From positions 1 to 33,540 of IMG/VR virus record IMGVR_UViG_3300020420_000039: DNA of 33,540 bases; one strand, written 5' to 3'. Of this stretch, positions 5,852-13,419 are shown in pieces (within the stretch, counting starts at the first letter, position 1; the number at the start of each line of letters is the position of its first letter). Origin of the DNA: a virus. Made by a program: the position numbers and the translations under genes. The notes under the pieces are model-generated. The model was not told the DNA's origin. It made no database searches and saw nothing but the letters and a program-made list of their open reading frames with translations.

Positions 5852-7482
5852 CGCCACTGATTCAGTGTGTATAACTTTGCGTCATAGCAATCAATGTAGT
5901 CTGAGTTATTACTGTGTCTTACTCTACCAGTTCCATGTATGATGTCTCCATCTCTATAAGCAAAAGGTTTGTGTATAACAACATCAATGTAATCTCCAAA
6001 GTTAGTTCCTAGTGTTACAAACGTAACGTATCTACCTTTGTTGCCTTTGTAAACTCTACCATTAGCGACTAGTCCTGCAAACTCAACTCTGTCTAACCAT
6101 TGTTGTCTAACTCCTAGTGCAGGAACAAACCCATTCTTCCACCAACCGTTCATAGTAGGGATTCCGTGTCTGTGTGCTTCTGTTTGATATACCCAACGCC
6201 TGTATGAACCTTCACAGTGTTTTAAACAAGCCGCCCAGAACTCTTTAGGATTGTGTGCCTTTTGATATGCTAATGCCCATATGAGTCTACCTAAGTTTAC
6301 TGCGTGTGCTCTACATAATCCAAAGCCACCAAGTTGTTCAAGAGCCATCATGGCTTCTTTCTTTTTAGGGTGATTACCAAGACGTTCTACAAACTCCATA
6401 ATCTTTTCATCATTCTTTTTTGCAAATGCACGACGATACATATCTGCTTCGTACATATCAATATCAATTAAACTTGCAATGATCTCAATAGCATCATCTT
6501 CAAACACTACTGAATCTTGTACTGCTTCTTTTGACCAGTCATGAAACATAGCGGCCTTTTGTCTACCACTCAATGCTACCGGACGTATCAATGCAGTTGC
6601 AAACACACAGTCATGAACACTTTTAGGTTGTATCGCTCTAAACAATCTTCGCATGGCTGGCGACTCACCCTGTGTTACTCCTAGTACATCTCCACGAGAT
6701 AATAACGCACTTGTCTTTTCATCTTCTTCAGGATAGTTTTCTAATTTGGTAACTCCATTAATTTCCATTAGTTGGGACAATCCTCTGTTAGCAAGTATGT
6801 CAACTTTTAAATGTTCCAAGTCTTCAATTTCATATTTGTCCAAAAGTATTTGGTTGTCTTGAGATATAAGACTTTTTGGTAACTGTCTATCAAACATAAT
6901 GATACCACCACAGTGTTTTGAAATGGCACGTTTCTTTCCGAGCAGTTTCTTTTCTATTCTTTTTGCTTCTTTAATGTCTATATCATAATCTTCATATTTA
7001 AAGTTACGTGGTAGGTTACCTTTTACTCCTAATCGTTTTGCCGCTTCTTTCTTTGCACTCTTTTCTCTATACATTACATAGTTTGATAGTCGTGCAGTTT
7101 TGCCTGGCCATTTTTTAAATATACGTTGCATAACTTGTCCTTGTTGATGATGTTCAAAATCAATATCAACATCTGGTAAGTCATCACGCATTGGATTCAT
7201 AAAACGTGCTACTGGTATATTCCATTTGATTGGATCTACATCTGTGATACCTAATAGATAACAGATTAAACTGCTACCTGCAGAGCCACGTGTCATGTGT
7301 TGTAAGTCTTGCGTAAGATCTATTATGTCACAAATTTTATGAAAGTATTCTGTAAAACGTAAGTTTAAGATAAGTTCAAACTCTTCTACGAGTCTGTCTT
7401 TGTATTTTGAATTATTAACTTCTGGTATGGGTCGTTTGAATCGAGATATAAGACTCTCTATGTTTTCTAAATCAGTTGCCAT
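5848..7482 (-). CDS. C-family (DnaE/ImuC-like) DNA polymerase core without PHP domain, 544 aa
   Basis: Motifs of bacterial Pol III alpha appear in order: TRGSAGSSLICYLLGITDVD (from residue 64; usual GRGSA), PDVDIDF at 103-109 (the two palm Asp), HCGGIIMF near 190, LKVDIL with Asp228 (third catalytic Asp), ALIRPVALSG, a fingers block with YEADMYRRAFAKKN, GGFGLCRAHAVN, and an OB-like C-terminal part (GLVANGRVYKGNKGRYVTF). The N-terminal PHP domain (~270 aa) and the tau-binding tail are absent, so it is about half the usual size. The layout resembles DnaE2/ImuC translesion enzymes. AGGAGG precedes the ATG. It lies downstream of the gp41 helicase. All catalytic Asp are present, so activity is plausible; its role beside or instead of a family-B gp43 is unknown. 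Confidence 0.85.
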   Translation of the reverse strand: MATDLENIESLISRFKRPIPEVNNSKYKDRLVEEFELILNLRFTEYFHKICDIIDLTQDLQHMTRGSAGSSLICYLLGITDVDPIKWNIPVARFMNPMRDDLPDVDIDFEHHQQGQVMQRIFKKWPGKTARLSNYVMYREKSAKKEAAKRLGVKGNLPRNFKYEDYDIDIKEAKRIEKKLLGKKRAISKHCGGIIMFDRQLPKSLISQDNQILLDKYEIEDLEHLKVDILANRGLSQLMEINGVTKLENYPEEDEKTSALLSRGDVLGVTQGESPAMRRLFRAIQPKSVHDCVFATALIRPVALSGRQKAAMFHDWSKEAVQDSVVFEDDAIEIIASLIDIDMYEADMYRRAFAKKNDEKIMEFVERLGNHPKKKEAMMALEQLGGFGLCRAHAVNLGRLIWALAYQKAHNPKEFWAACLKHCEGSYRRWVYQTEAHRHGIPTMNGWWKNGFVPALGVRQQWLDRVEFAGLVANGRVYKGNKGRYVTFVTLGTNFGDYIDVVIHKPFAYRDGDIIHGTGRVRHSNNSDYIDCYDAKLYTLNQWR

Positions 7483-7556
7483 ATTGCCTCCTAATGCCTT
7501 TTATAAGATTATTTAGTGAGACAAAAAATGTAGTTTGTTGTTTTTGGTAAACCTAA

Positions 7557-7733
7557 TTACCACCAACCTAAGGTTCTACCGTTGCCTGTTATGATCATCA
7601 AGCAGGTTGCTACGTGTAATAAAATCCAAACAGTTCTAATAGCATTATGTATATCGTCGTCTTTCTTATCGTTGTCGTAGGCATGACTACCCATTGCCTT
7701 ACACCAATATATCCATATCTGTCTGATTGCCAA
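7557..7733 (-). CDS. Small one-helix membrane protein, 58 aa
   Basis: The frame from TTG (7733) to TAA (7557) encodes an aromatic N-terminus (RQIWIYWCKAMG), an acidic middle (DNDKKDDD) and a hydrophobic segment (TVWILLHVATCLMIITGNG) ending in GWW. AGGAG lies immediately before the TTG with only 1 bp spacing, so the start is uncertain; the ATG at codon 14 (45 aa) is an alternative. It follows the gp41 helicase stop by 12 bp and belongs to that operon. The tryptophan-rich ends suggest an inner-membrane protein. No family name is recognised. Confidence 0.65.
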   Translation of the reverse strand: MAIRQIWIYWCKAMGSHAYDNDKKDDDIHNAIRTVWILLHVATCLMIITGNGRTLGWW

Positions 7734-7745
7734 TCTCCTATTGGA

Positions 7746-9176
7746 CTATTCTGAACCTAAGTTTCCTAAAAACTCTCTTAACTTTGTACTGTCTGTTTCT
7801 GCTCTAATCTTACCAACAGTTTTTCCTTCTGTAGGATCTGCTGGACTTTCGTCTTGTTTTATTTCACCTGGAGTTGATGTGCGTTTAATTTGATCAAATA
7901 CTGTTGACTTACGTTTTGAAAATTCTTGATACTCTTCATCATCTGCCAAGTCTCTAATACGTAAACTGTCTATGTCAAATTCTAAATCTATCTTACTACC
8001 TACACCAGAACTACTTCTAGTTTTCATAAGTTGTACTTGATACCTACCACGTTCTTTCATTGCTCTACTTGTAAAGATACCTATTACATTATCAGCAGTT
8101 TGTATTTTACTCAACCCACCTGCAATATGCGAATGATCAAATTCTATTTCTTCTACACTTGCTCTGTTCAACTGCGATGCAGTAACAAATACTGTTTGTG
8201 TTTCCATTGCCAAGTTTCTAAGTTCTTCAGATACAAATTTATCTTTAACAAATAAATCACTTGGACTTACTTTTCTACTCATAGGCATCATCAAGTCTAA
8301 GTAGTCAATTAATAATACATCAATCTTCTTGCCTGTTTTAATTTCATATTCTTTTACAAAACTTCTAATGTCGTTTGTGTTTTTACCACTTGGCATATAT
8401 TTTATTTGGAATGCACCAGACTTCTTACCAATCAGTTTAACTTTCATTTCAACTGTGTCTAAGTCTTTAAATATTTCTTTAGTTGGAATATCAGTAGTCA
8501 TACTATCAACTCTCATAGCAACCAACGATTCACTTAATTCAAATGTTAGATATACAACATTCATTCCTGCCAATGCCCAGTTCACTCCCAAGTTTGCTAA
8601 GAACAAACTCTTACCAGCACCTGAACCACCCGCAAATATATTCAACTCACCTCTGTTGAATCCTCCAAATAGTTTTCTATCTAAACTTGCCCAACCTGTA
8701 CTTACTTGACCGTTGCTGTCTTTTAGTCCCATAAGTCTACCTTTAGGATCTCTAAAGTAATCGATACCTAAGTCTTTCTGTAATCCTACCTGTACTGCAT
8801 TTTTAATTTTATCTTCAACAGGACCATAGTTACCTTCTTCAAGTAATGTAGCACTTTCTAATATAGCACGTTCAAGACCTTTGTGTCTTGTAAACGTTTC
8901 AAACTCTTGTAGTAACCAATCATAATGTTCTTCACGCAAACCTTCTGGCATTTTTAATTGCGTATTACAACTTGCATTAATCATATCTAATGTAGGCAAT
9001 GTATTATGTTCAGTAACATATTTGTTTAAGAACTCTGCGGCGTCTTGTAATTTTCTATCAAACAAAGTATGATCAAAGATAGTTTGACAACGCACAAAAC
9101 TTTGTGCATCACTCAACATCATTTCCAGATATACTTTCTGGACATCATAACCATATTCTTTATTTTGTTTTGCCAC
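7746..9176 (-). CDS. 41: Replicative DNA helicase, DnaB-like (T4 gp41 type)
   Basis: The 476-aa protein has a helical N-terminal domain (about 1-140) and a RecA-like motor: Walker A GGSGAGKS at 183-190, Walker B VLLIDYLDLM around 285-295, a TASQLNR segment (motif H3-like), and a late RSSSGVGSKIDLEFD region, all typical of DnaB/gp41 hexameric helicases. It unwinds the fork 5'-3' with the gp61 primase encoded at 10637. The start is GTG at 9176, inside the preceding 50-aa gene (overlap 9160-9176), so translation is probably coupled. It belongs to the operon driven by the sigma70-like promoter at 9318-9346. The C-terminal ~60 residues are charged and disordered-looking. Confidence 0.93.
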   Translation of the reverse strand: MAKQNKEYGYDVQKVYLEMMLSDAQSFVRCQTIFDHTLFDRKLQDAAEFLNKYVTEHNTLPTLDMINASCNTQLKMPEGLREEHYDWLLQEFETFTRHKGLERAILESATLLEEGNYGPVEDKIKNAVQVGLQKDLGIDYFRDPKGRLMGLKDSNGQVSTGWASLDRKLFGGFNRGELNIFAGGSGAGKSLFLANLGVNWALAGMNVVYLTFELSESLVAMRVDSMTTDIPTKEIFKDLDTVEMKVKLIGKKSGAFQIKYMPSGKNTNDIRSFVKEYEIKTGKKIDVLLIDYLDLMMPMSRKVSPSDLFVKDKFVSEELRNLAMETQTVFVTASQLNRASVEEIEFDHSHIAGGLSKIQTADNVIGIFTSRAMKERGRYQVQLMKTRSSSGVGSKIDLEFDIDSLRIRDLADDEEYQEFSKRKSTVFDQIKRTSTPGEIKQDESPADPTEGKTVGKIRAETDSTKLREFLGNLGSE

Positions 9177-9312
9177 TATAAAGTTCCTTTGCTAGAATAT
9201 CTAATAGTTCTATAAATTTGTAAACTTCTTTTCGTTTTTCTGTTTCAGTCTTTTTACTGTGTACAGTCTTAAGAAGTTTTGGATATTCTTTATTTAGAGT
9301 TTCATTTATCAT
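9160..9312 (-). CDS. Small charged protein, 50 aa, first gene of the helicase operon
   Basis: The ATG (9312) overlaps the carbamoyltransferase stop as ATGA and lies 5 bp after a perfect-spacing sigma70-like promoter (9318-9346). The frame ends inside the helicase gene. The product is highly charged and helical (KTVHSKKTETEKRKEVYKFI), without cysteines or a membrane segment. Its double coupling (upstream ATGA, downstream overlap) and the promoter position support a real gene. It may be a helicase-associated factor or mainly a translated leader for gp41; neither can be proved from sequence. Confidence 0.7.
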   Translation of the reverse strand: MINETLNKEYPKLLKTVHSKKTETEKRKEVYKFIELLDILAKELYSGKTK

Positions 9313-10289
9313 ACTTTATTATACCATACTTTAGGATCAAAGTCAATGTGTGTTCTTTCCATTCCAAGTACTGCTCCAATACAAGATCCTGGATCACCTG
9401 GGTTAGGTGGTATCCAAATACTATCCCAGTTTGGTTTTAATTGTTTTACCATAAGTTTGTTTAAAGCACAACCGCCTGTTAATACAAGATTTTTAGAAGG
9501 CAGTTTAAAACTTGCACTAGTACTTATTCGCATCATCATACGTTCAAATGCCTCCTGAGTGCTGGCTCCAATATCAATTAATTCTTGTTCACTTTGTAAT
9601 TCAGGCTTCCACCAATTACAACCTCTATGTAAATTTTCCTTGAAACGTACTTGCCAAAAACCATTTTTTAACATTTTTTGACTTGTGAAATCTTTTTCAA
9701 TAGCATCAAGGTAAGCATATCTATCTCCTTTGATTGCATATTCGCTTAACAAATATTCTTGTGCATTTGCTTTAAGTCCACAACGTTGTGTCATAGCACT
9801 GTAAAACAATCCTATGCTATGCGGATAACTTTGCCTGTAAACTTTTTTAAGTTCATTACCTTTGCCATTCCATATAGTAAAGGTTTCAAATTCTCCAATG
9901 CTGTCTATACAAATTATAGTTGCGTCTGTGAAGCCACTGGTGTAATAACCATATGCGGCATGACTTTCATGATGGTCAACATACTCAATAGGACAAGTTA
10001 TGTTCCATTGTTGTAAATATTTTTTAATGTTGTTTTCTTTTGCTAACCAACCTTGACCTGCCGCAAATTGTCTCATTGTTTTTAGGAAAGGGCGTTCATA
10101 CCAAATTACTTTATCGGGTCTTGGTAATTGTTTTGTAATTGTCATGTATTGAAGCATTTCCCAATTAAGATGGGGATCATTGTCTACGCCACTAAAGTCT
10201 TTAGATAAACCTGCCCAAGCAAGTTTACTATCTATAAAGACCGCTACACTGGCGTCATGGCTGTTGCCGACTATTCCCCAGATTACCAT
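9309..10289 (-). CDS. Carbamoyltransferase (NodU/TobZ family), Kae1-like domain only
   Basis: The N-terminus has GNSHDASVAVFID, residues 100-120 carry HHESHAAYGYYTSGF (metal-binding H-x3-H of the Kae1/NodU fold), the middle has an IDSIGEFETFTIW strand set, and the end has LTGGCALN and PNPGDPGSCIGAVLG (ATP-binding loop). These are the hallmarks of O-carbamoyltransferases that use carbamoyl phosphate and ATP. At 326 aa it lacks the C-terminal YrdC-like part (~200 aa) that makes the carbamoyl-adenylate in TobZ-type proteins, so it is either incomplete or needs a partner. Targets could be sugars or nucleosides. It is the last long gene of the primase operon. Confidence 0.85.
   Translation of the reverse strand: MVIWGIVGNSHDASVAVFIDSKLAWAGLSKDFSGVDNDPHLNWEMLQYMTITKQLPRPDKVIWYERPFLKTMRQFAAGQGWLAKENNIKKYLQQWNITCPIEYVDHHESHAAYGYYTSGFTDATIICIDSIGEFETFTIWNGKGNELKKVYRQSYPHSIGLFYSAMTQRCGLKANAQEYLLSEYAIKGDRYAYLDAIEKDFTSQKMLKNGFWQVRFKENLHRGCNWWKPELQSEQELIDIGASTQEAFERMMMRISTSASFKLPSKNLVLTGGCALNKLMVKQLKPNWDSIWIPPNPGDPGSCIGAVLGMERTHIDFDPKVWYNKV
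9318..9346 (-). promoter_or_regulatory. Early sigma70-like promoter P5 (TTGACT-17-TATAAT)
   Basis: On the minus strand TTGACT (9341-9346) and TATAAT (9318-9323) are separated by exactly 17 bp, and the -10 ends 5 bp before the ATG at 9312. The element lies inside the last codons of the carbamoyltransferase gene. The expected transcription start falls at the A of the ATG or one base away. Confidence 0.85.
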
Positions 10290-10526
10290 TTATATCCCCT
10301 TCATACGTTTCCAGCCTGTGTGTAAGATATAAAACCAAACACCGTTTATTGAAGGCTCTACTAGTGCTACTAAACCAGCCTCCCATAAACTTGCACCTGT
10401 GAGTAATGATACCACAGACATTGCAATAATCACGTGTCCGAACGTATAGATTAAGGCAAGTGCCAGACTAGATCCACTTAAGATTTTCTTGAATGCATTA
10501 TGCATTCCTTGAGTGAACTCTGTCAT
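10290..10526 (-). CDS. DUF2061-like small membrane protein, 78 aa
   Basis: Two hydrophobic segments (about residues 18-41 and 48-68) flank a short loop, and the sequence YTFGHVIIAMSVVSLLTGAS, ALVEPSINGVWFYILHTGW is reminiscent of DUF2061 two-helix membrane proteins. AGGAAGG 7 bp upstream supports the ATG at 10526. The stop is directly next to the carbamoyltransferase start, so they form one operon from the promoter at 11651. The function of the family is unknown; assignment is by pattern recall. Confidence 0.7.
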   Translation of the reverse strand: MTEFTQGMHNAFKKILSGSSLALALIYTFGHVIIAMSVVSLLTGASLWEAGLVALVEPSINGVWFYILHTGWKRMKGI

Positions 10527-10538
10527 TTTATTTCCTTC

Positions 10539-10649
10539 CTATTTGTAGATAAAAGGATCTCTTTTCTTAAGTTCCTTTATCCTTTTCTTCAAACGTCTTT
10601 TTTCTAAAAAGTCGTTCCAAGCCTTTCTAAGTTTGCTTAACCAAACCAT
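10539..10649 (-). CDS. Very basic micro-protein, 36 aa
   Basis: This frame starts inside the 3' end of the primase gene (13-bp overlap), with AGGAG 7 bp before the ATG, and ends 13 bp before the DUF2061-like gene. The peptide is helical and cationic (FLEKRRLKKRIKELKKRDP). A well-placed ribosome binding site and tight gene spacing support it. It may bind nucleic acid or the primase-helicase complex, but this is inference from charge and position. Confidence 0.65.
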   Translation of the reverse strand: MVWLSKLRKAWNDFLEKRRLKKRIKELKKRDPFIYK

Positions 10650-11644
10650 TTCTTTGCTCCTAATTGTATCTTTAAAGGATTGTGTTCTGCACTTGTGATA
10701 ATACTATGTAAAGTATAGATTTTACCATAAGCCTGAACCGCTTCATTTACATCCTTTACAGATTCATCCCAGTCAGGCATTGCTACTGACCATCCCAAGT
10801 CTATTGCTTGTTGGATTAGTTTTTCGCCTGCTTCATCTCTGTCAGGCATAACTACTACCTCTGTATTTAAATTATTAATCAACATTGCTTGTTGATCTTT
10901 GATTTCGCTACCAAGTAGTGCAACGCCTTCAACTGCGATTGCATCAAAGGGACCTTCAACCACGACTGTGTATATACGATTAGTATTAACCTGAGCATCA
11001 AGGTTGAATACATAGCCTGGTTGTTGGTCACTTAGATACTTAGGATTACCGTCCGTAATCTTACGAGCAGTATATCCTACTACTTTGCCTTTATGATAGA
11101 ATGGTATTATTATTCTATCCTTATAGCCAACTTCAGGTGTCCAATGAAAATCATAATCATCTAAAAACAATTTTCTTGATTTAAGATATTCAAATACCTT
11201 AAACAAGTTATTGTCTACACCTGTAGACTCAAGAGCCTGCCAGTCATCCCAGCGGTCGAGTCTTCTTGCGCCATTAGGCAAATCTTTTACTTCGAAGGTT
11301 GGTAATTGTACAATAGGTTTGTGAACTGTAATACCTTCATTGCTTTTCATTATTTGTAAAGCAAGTTTTGTAATTACATCATCTGGTGTACCTAACCATT
11401 GTAGAAACTTTTTAAATTTGTAACTTAAATTACGTCCGGGTGCCCAACTACATTTATAACCACAGTTGAAACAATGATAACTTATTCCTCCATCTGAGTT
11501 TGATATTAGTCCACCTCTTAATCTTTTATCTGCTGAGTCACCATTGTGTATGCAACATGGTGCATTGAAACTTGTCCAACCACTTGGAGTGTGTTTACGT
11601 TTCGAAGGCAAGTGTGCCGTGACTGTTTCTTGTAAGATGCTCAT
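10637..11644 (-). CDS. 61: DNA primase (T4 gp61 / DnaG type)
   Basis: The N-terminal zinc-binding site is CCIH (30-33) with CFNC (58-61), as in CHC2-type primases. The Toprim domain shows VVVEGPFDAIAV (E230, metal-binding Glu) and VVMPDRDEAG (D268-x-D270), with the RNA-polymerase-like basic patch GRVVGYTARK before it. At 335 aa it matches gp61 (342 aa in T4). It synthesises RNA primers with the gp41 helicase. The ATG at 11644 is 6 bp after a TTGACT-17-TATAAT promoter, so it heads the operon primase, 36-aa, DUF2061-like, carbamoyltransferase. Confidence 0.92.
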   Translation of the reverse strand: MSILQETVTAHLPSKRKHTPSGWTSFNAPCCIHNGDSADKRLRGGLISNSDGGISYHCFNCGYKCSWAPGRNLSYKFKKFLQWLGTPDDVITKLALQIMKSNEGITVHKPIVQLPTFEVKDLPNGARRLDRWDDWQALESTGVDNNLFKVFEYLKSRKLFLDDYDFHWTPEVGYKDRIIIPFYHKGKVVGYTARKITDGNPKYLSDQQPGYVFNLDAQVNTNRIYTVVVEGPFDAIAVEGVALLGSEIKDQQAMLINNLNTEVVVMPDRDEAGEKLIQQAIDLGWSVAMPDWDESVKDVNEAVQAYGKIYTLHSIITSAEHNPLKIQLGAKKWFG

Positions 11645-11650
11645 AATATT

Positions 11651-11679
11651 ATTATAGTATATTATGCGAGAAAAGTCAA
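11651..11679 (-). promoter_or_regulatory. Early sigma70-like promoter P4 (TTGACT-17-TATAAT)
   Basis: TTGACT (11674-11679) and TATAAT (11651-11656) on the minus strand are 17 bp apart. The -35 touches the stop codon (11680-11682) of the upstream structural gene and the -10 ends 6 bp before the primase ATG. The predicted transcription start is the A of the ATG. Confidence 0.9.
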
Positions 11680-12459
11680 CTAGTTTCGGACTAATACTTT
11701 ATCAATTGTTCCAGATGTTTTTGTATATAGAAAACGTAAATGGTTAAACACACCATTAAAGTTTATTGGTTTTGGTTCTGATTCTGATCCAGTAAATGTT
11801 ACACTATCAACATCAAACCAATTTGTTGCACCAGTTACTTGATTGTCCAAAGTACCTTGTACTGTAAAATTGCCAACAAAACTGGAACTATATACTGCCG
11901 CAGTGTGTAGAGCAACATTACCATTAAGTGCCGGCTCGGCATTAATAGTTTCACTTGTATAGTTGTCTGTGCTTGTTTCTGTAAATGTTTGAACTGTGTA
12001 ACTATCTTTAGGTCCAGGAAATGCTTCACTGTGTAGTTCTATTGTTCCGCTCATGCCATACTGGCTATCGCTGTAAGTTAATACATTTGATCCATCAGTC
12101 TTTACAAGGTACACGTTGTAAGACAACATCTGGTCTTTCAAGTTCATTAGTTCGTTCTCTGTTATGCTAACTGTGAACTGTCCTTTATACAATGGTGTAG
12201 ATGTTTCTTTAATCGTACCTGTTTTAGTTAACACCTGTGTCTTGTTTTCATCAAACATAGTAAACTTAGGTGTGTAAGTATTAAGGATACTTACTGGTTT
12301 CTGATCGCCGTTCTTTATTTCAAATAGGATAGTATTATCAATACCCCTATGGATTTTAATATTTCTTGTGTACACTTGTCTAAACTCCGTATTGTCTCCT
12401 GCCAAATTTGACACGAGCACCATTTTGTTGTTGTATAAATACCTAGGTATAAGTTGCAT
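11680..12459 (-). CDS. Probable virion structural protein, 259 aa
   Basis: The protein is Thr/Ser/Asn/Val-rich and beta-sheet-like throughout, with an N-terminal domain of receptor-binding or baseplate upper-protein character (IKIHRGIDNTILFEIKNGDQKPV, similar to BppU-type N-terminal folds) and a C-terminal beta-sandwich with GNFTVQGTLDNQVTGATNWF and HLRFLYTKTSGTIDKV. No enzyme motif is seen. A late octamer GATAAATA lies 8 bp before the ATG at 12459, fitting virion expression. It stands alone as a late gene between early replication operons. The identification is from composition, promoter class and fold-like patterns and not from a confirmed family. Confidence 0.65.
   Translation of the reverse strand: MQLIPRYLYNNKMVLVSNLAGDNTEFRQVYTRNIKIHRGIDNTILFEIKNGDQKPVSILNTYTPKFTMFDENKTQVLTKTGTIKETSTPLYKGQFTVSITENELMNLKDQMLSYNVYLVKTDGSNVLTYSDSQYGMSGTIELHSEAFPGPKDSYTVQTFTETSTDNYTSETINAEPALNGNVALHTAAVYSSSFVGNFTVQGTLDNQVTGATNWFDVDSVTFTGSESEPKPINFNGVFNHLRFLYTKTSGTIDKVLVRN
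12434..12441 (+). promoter_or_regulatory. T4-type late promoter (exact TATAAATA) inside the opposing gene
   Basis: TATAAATAC on the plus strand sits within the first codons of the minus-strand structural gene and points at the 123-aa gene, 41 bp upstream of its ATG. Together with 12468-12475 it forms an overlapping divergent late pair. Confidence 0.7.
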
Positions 12460-12467
12460 AACAATTA

Positions 12468-12475
12468 TATTTATC
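12468..12475 (-). promoter_or_regulatory. Late promoter octamer GATAAATA
   Basis: GATAAATA on the minus strand ends 8 bp before the ATG at 12459 and matches the T4 late consensus at 7 of 8 bases. It lies in the 23-bp gap between divergent genes. Confidence 0.7.
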
Positions 12476-12482
12476 GAGAATT

Positions 12483-12854
12483 ATGTTAAGAAAAGATATC
12501 GAAGAAAAATTTCCGTTTATTAGTGTGGTAACTTACGGGCAAAAAGAGTTCGTAGGCATCATAAACAACCAGGATAACTTTGTTACAAGTATGTATGTGT
12601 ACACAGATTTAATGGATGATGCGGATAAAACAGCCTTTATGGAACTAGGAGAAGCATGGTGGTGGGAGTCAAATAGAATGATTCCTATTAGTATTTTTAT
12701 GCGTAAGGATATGGAACGTTTTAGGCATATACTTACAACTATGAATAGCAAAGATGTAAAAGTTACACTAGGCCCAACTGTTAATCTTAACAATCTTAGT
12801 GTAAAAAGGGTAAAAAGAAAATCAGTTCAACTTATACGTAAGCCTAAGTCTTAG
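12483..12854 (+). CDS. Conserved-type hypothetical late protein, 123 aa
   Basis: The product starts MLRKDIEEKFPFISVVTYGQ, has a tryptophan-rich centre (GEAWWWESNRMIP) and a basic C-terminus (KRVKRKSVQLIRKPK). No catalytic motif is recognised; I have an unverified impression of homologues in marine T4-like phages. It is divergent from the structural gene and probably read from the exact late octamer at 12434-12441 or from upstream. CGAGAA before the ATG is a weak ribosome binding site. The 3' end overlaps the mini DnaE-like gene by 11 bp. Confidence 0.75.
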   Translation: MLRKDIEEKFPFISVVTYGQKEFVGIINNQDNFVTSMYVYTDLMDDADKTAFMELGEAWWWESNRMIPISIFMRKDMERFRHILTTMNSKDVKVTLGPTVNLNNLSVKRVKRKSVQLIRKPKS

Positions 12855-13419
12855 TTTTTAAACTTTCCAACTGTTCACAAATTAAATTCATATGCACAAC
12901 TATTGCATGAGCATAAGCAACCGCGTGTGCCTTCTTAAAGTAATATGATCCATCACTTGGTTTTATCCACACGTCTTTCATTATGTCTGGCCATGACTTC
13001 GTCGTAAGATGCCTCTTTGCTGGTCTTATCATTGCCAGTACTGCCGCTAGTTGGCTTATTGATGTTGGCTTCAGTTTCTTTAGTAGAGAACTGTGTTCTC
13101 CTACGTGAAACAAGTTGTTGCTGAACTCTGCTTCTCCAAGTAGATCCCATAATGGCTCCTTTGTCATAAGTTTGATTAGATGCTCTTCATCTTTTACTTG
13201 TTTGTAAATGAATACATTAAGTAAATCTATTTTAAAATATTTTCTATCTTCTGCTGTCTCATAATCCAATGTTGAAAGATTGTCTATTGGATTGTGTGGA
13301 ATCTCTGTGAAGTAAACTCCAGTATTATGCTTCTTACCATTCTCAAGTTTTGCAACTCTATGATTAAGTTTATCTAGTATTACTTCTCTGTCTGCAAAGT
13401 CTATATCTATATCAGGCAT
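12844..13419 (-). CDS. DnaE-like mini-protein, 191 aa (C-family polymerase palm remnant or adaptor)
   Basis: The protein begins directly with MPDIDIDFADRE (catalytic palm box of C-family polymerases, residues 2-8), then HNTGVYFTEIP (equivalent of the H-A-G-V segment), YFKIDLLNV (third Asp, D65), LKPTSISQLAAVLAMIRPAK (usual 'LaP.s..DLaa..AliRPg') and FKKAHAVAYA (usual 'KsHAvaYA', 161-170). Every signature block of Pol III alpha after the palm Asp is kept but the linking parts are cut away, and PHP, fingers bulk and OB are missing. It is too small for a normal polymerase. It sits third in an early operon with a zinc-ribbon protein. I recall similar short proteins in marine cyanophages, unverified. 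Confidence 0.75.
   Translation of the reverse strand: MPDIDIDFADREVILDKLNHRVAKLENGKKHNTGVYFTEIPHNPIDNLSTLDYETAEDRKYFKIDLLNVFIYKQVKDEEHLIKLMTKEPLWDLLGEAEFSNNLFHVGEHSSLLKKLKPTSISQLAAVLAMIRPAKRHLTTKSWPDIMKDVWIKPSDGSYYFKKAHAVAYAHAIVVHMNLICEQLESLKTKT

Noticed and set aside
8329-8709. Plus-strand 126-aa frame opposite the gp41 helicase
   Set aside because: It is antisense to the Walker A region of an obvious gene and shows no motif or ribosome binding site; shadow frame.
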